Below the pieces are notes generated by a model. It was given only the letters and a program-made list of their open reading frames with translations. It made no database searches and was not told the DNA's origin. From Candidatus Limnocylindrales bacterium (GTDB taxonomy: Bacteria; Desulfobacterota; Binatia; UBA1149; CAITLU01), in the NCBI GenBank assembly GCA_035571835.1, contig DATNBU010000024.1, forward strand, positions 101,002 to 165,001: a DNA stretch of 64,000 nt, in the 5' to 3' direction. Positions within the stretch are counted from its first letter, which is position 1, and each line of letters begins with the position of its first letter. Shown here one piece after another: positions 62,986-64,000 of the stretch. Position numbers and translations under genes: made by a program.

Positions 62986-64000
62986 CGCGCATCGGCAAGA
63001 TTGCCGCGCCTCGCGTCCATGAAGGCGCGGCCAAAGTCGAGGTCCGCCTGATACTGGTTGTGTGCCGTGCAGCGCAACTCGATGTTTTCGGGCGTAGGAG
63101 GTCCGCCCATCGCGAAGGGAGCTTTGTGGTGGAACTCGATGTTGCTGGTCTCGCGGCAGCGACGTCCGCGGCCGTCTACGTAGCGGCAGCGTCCCGAGTC
63201 GCGCCGCCATACGTCGCGCCGCACGGCTGCGGGGATGGTTCGGGATCGCTGTCCTCGCTTCGAGGCCGCCGTATCGATCGCGGGCATTGTGGCGGGTCGA
63301 TCGGTGCACCCCGCGTTCGTCGACGTGGTCGACCTCGGCCCATCGGTGCATTTTTCTTTCGTCGGCGTCGTCGACTTCGGTCGATCGGTCGAGCCTGCCT
63401 TGCGCGCGAGTGTCCGCACGAGCAGCACGTCGATCGCACGACTGATGATCGCGGCCGCGTCGCGACCGGTCGACGACCGGCCCAGCAGATCCTGCAGCGA
63501 CCGGAGCTTGTCATGCGTTTCTTCGTCTACGGTGATTTCGATCTTGTAACGACGCGGGCTGAGCGGAACGATCGGCTTCGTCAGTGTTGCCGGCTGCGCT
63601 GAGCGTGGAGCGATCGCGACGCCGACGACTTCGGAGTCTGTGGAGGCCCGCCGATTACTCGAGCAACCGACGGACTCGCGGTCTGTCGAAGTGCACCGAT
63701 CGCTCGCGCAGCCCATGGGCTCGCGGTCTGCCCAAGTGCGCGGATCGCTCGCACTGCCGGCCTGTTCGCAATCCATCGAAGTCGCGCCGGCCGCCCCCAC
63801 CAGCCCCTTGTTCGCCGCGCACCCTGCGCGAGCCCTGGGCATCGCACGAACACGCGACACCACATCCGGTCGCGGCGCCAGCTCGGCAACCAGCCGTTCG
63901 ACCTCGCGCGAGCTCTTGTGCCTCGCGCGCTCGAGCACTCGCAAGTGGTTCTCGGTGGTCAGATGCCTCGCCAGGAGATGGATCGCGCTGAGATGCAGCT
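62928..64000 (-). CDS. HNH endonuclease with DUF222-like domain, copy B (5' end outside window)
   Basis: Paralogue of the gene at 19801; the frame continues to the window edge, where LHLSAIHLLARHLTTENHLRVLERARHKSS is still readable. The C-terminal HNH domain is almost identical (VRRDVWRRDSGRCRYVDGRGRRC, FHHKAPFAMGG, CTAHNQYQADLDFGRAFMDARRG). The two linkers contain additional degenerate repeats not present in copy A ([ST]TDRESVGCSSNRR-type and TDRPKSTTPTK/TDGPRSTTSTN-type), so copy B is longer there. The N-terminal ~70 residues are missing from this window. Same uncertainty of role as copy A. Confidence 0.87.
   Translation of the reverse strand, partial: LHLSAIHLLARHLTTENHLRVLERARHKSSREVERLVAELAPRPDVVSRVRAMPRARAGCAANKGLVGAAGATSMDCEQAGSASDPRTWADREPMGCASDRCTSTDRESVGCSSNRRASTDSEVVGVAIAPRSAQPATLTKPIVPLSPRRYKIEITVDEETHDKLRSLQDLLGRSSTGRDAAAIISRAIDVLLVRTLARKAGSTDRPKSTTPTKEKCTDGPRSTTSTNAGCTDRPATMPAIDTAASKRGQRSRTIPAAVRRDVWRRDSGRCRYVDGRGRRCRETSNIEFHHKAPFAMGGPPTPENIELRCTAHNQYQADLDFGRAFMDARRGNLADARTFPGECRTVDREGMAAAP

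Overview
The window is high-GC DNA (by eye about 63-67%) from a diderm bacterium. It encodes an outer-membrane beta-barrel, signal peptides, lipoproteins and strong GGAGG ribosome sites. The mix of secreted Cys-rich 'CGDG...CDDGN' disulfide-repeat proteins, poly-Thr linkers, a methylmalonyl-CoA mutase/acyl-CoA carboxylase block and repeated HNH endonucleases resembles Candidatus Binatota or other former deltaproteobacterial lineages. That placement is inference; no rRNA or other taxonomic marker is present.

Region 1 (1-12 kb) is a secreted-protein island. Three paralogous (+) strand Cys-rich proteins (the first truncated by the window edge) share an almost repeated C-terminal module of about 620 residues. 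Two end in the same perfect terminator hairpin core. Two (-) strand beta-helix proteins of visibly lower GC interrupt the series. Region 2 (12.3-19.6 kb) is housekeeping: a small XRE regulator, DusB, a PTPS-III-like pterin enzyme, a haem-c lipoprotein, an M24B aminopeptidase, SppA, an LplA-like protein and two small translationally coupled genes.

Region 3 (19.6-27.7 kb) starts with an HNH/DUF222-type endonuclease gene whose 3' flank is duplicated at the right end of the window. It continues with a YdjM-like membrane protein, a MurJ-membrane protein pair, and an HtrA protease coupled to a signal-peptidase-I homologue that lacks both catalytic residues. Region 4 (27.9-44.8 kb) holds a cyclase/AAA/TPR signalling giant, an EEP nuclease/phosphatase, a cardiolipin synthase, and a sugar cluster of two fused enzymes (glycosyltransferase-UDP-galactopyranose mutase and GH1-RmlD) followed by a GH2 enzyme. 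It ends with an isolated 1186-residue membrane KAP NTPase that carries an Asp-box ectodomain.

Region 5 (44.8-51.2 kb) is one (-) strand operon: acyl-CoA carboxylase CT subunit, a 63-aa ORF, BCCP, methylmalonyl-CoA mutase catalytic subunit and RNase R. It fits propionyl-CoA/methylmalonyl-CoA metabolism, but the biotin carboxylase and B12-binding subunits lie elsewhere. Region 6 (51.5-64 kb) has a small membrane protein, a subtilase/FG-GAP secreted protein, a multi-PAS histidine kinase, an alpha/beta hydrolase, another secreted Cys-rich protein, GreB and the second HNH copy (cut by the window edge).

The observations most worth following up are the KAP/Asp-box protein, the pseudo-signal peptidase, the double fusion sugar cluster, the Cys-rich paralogue array, a short motif found directly after the stop codon of three unrelated genes, and the duplicated HNH unit with its 20-bp palindrome.
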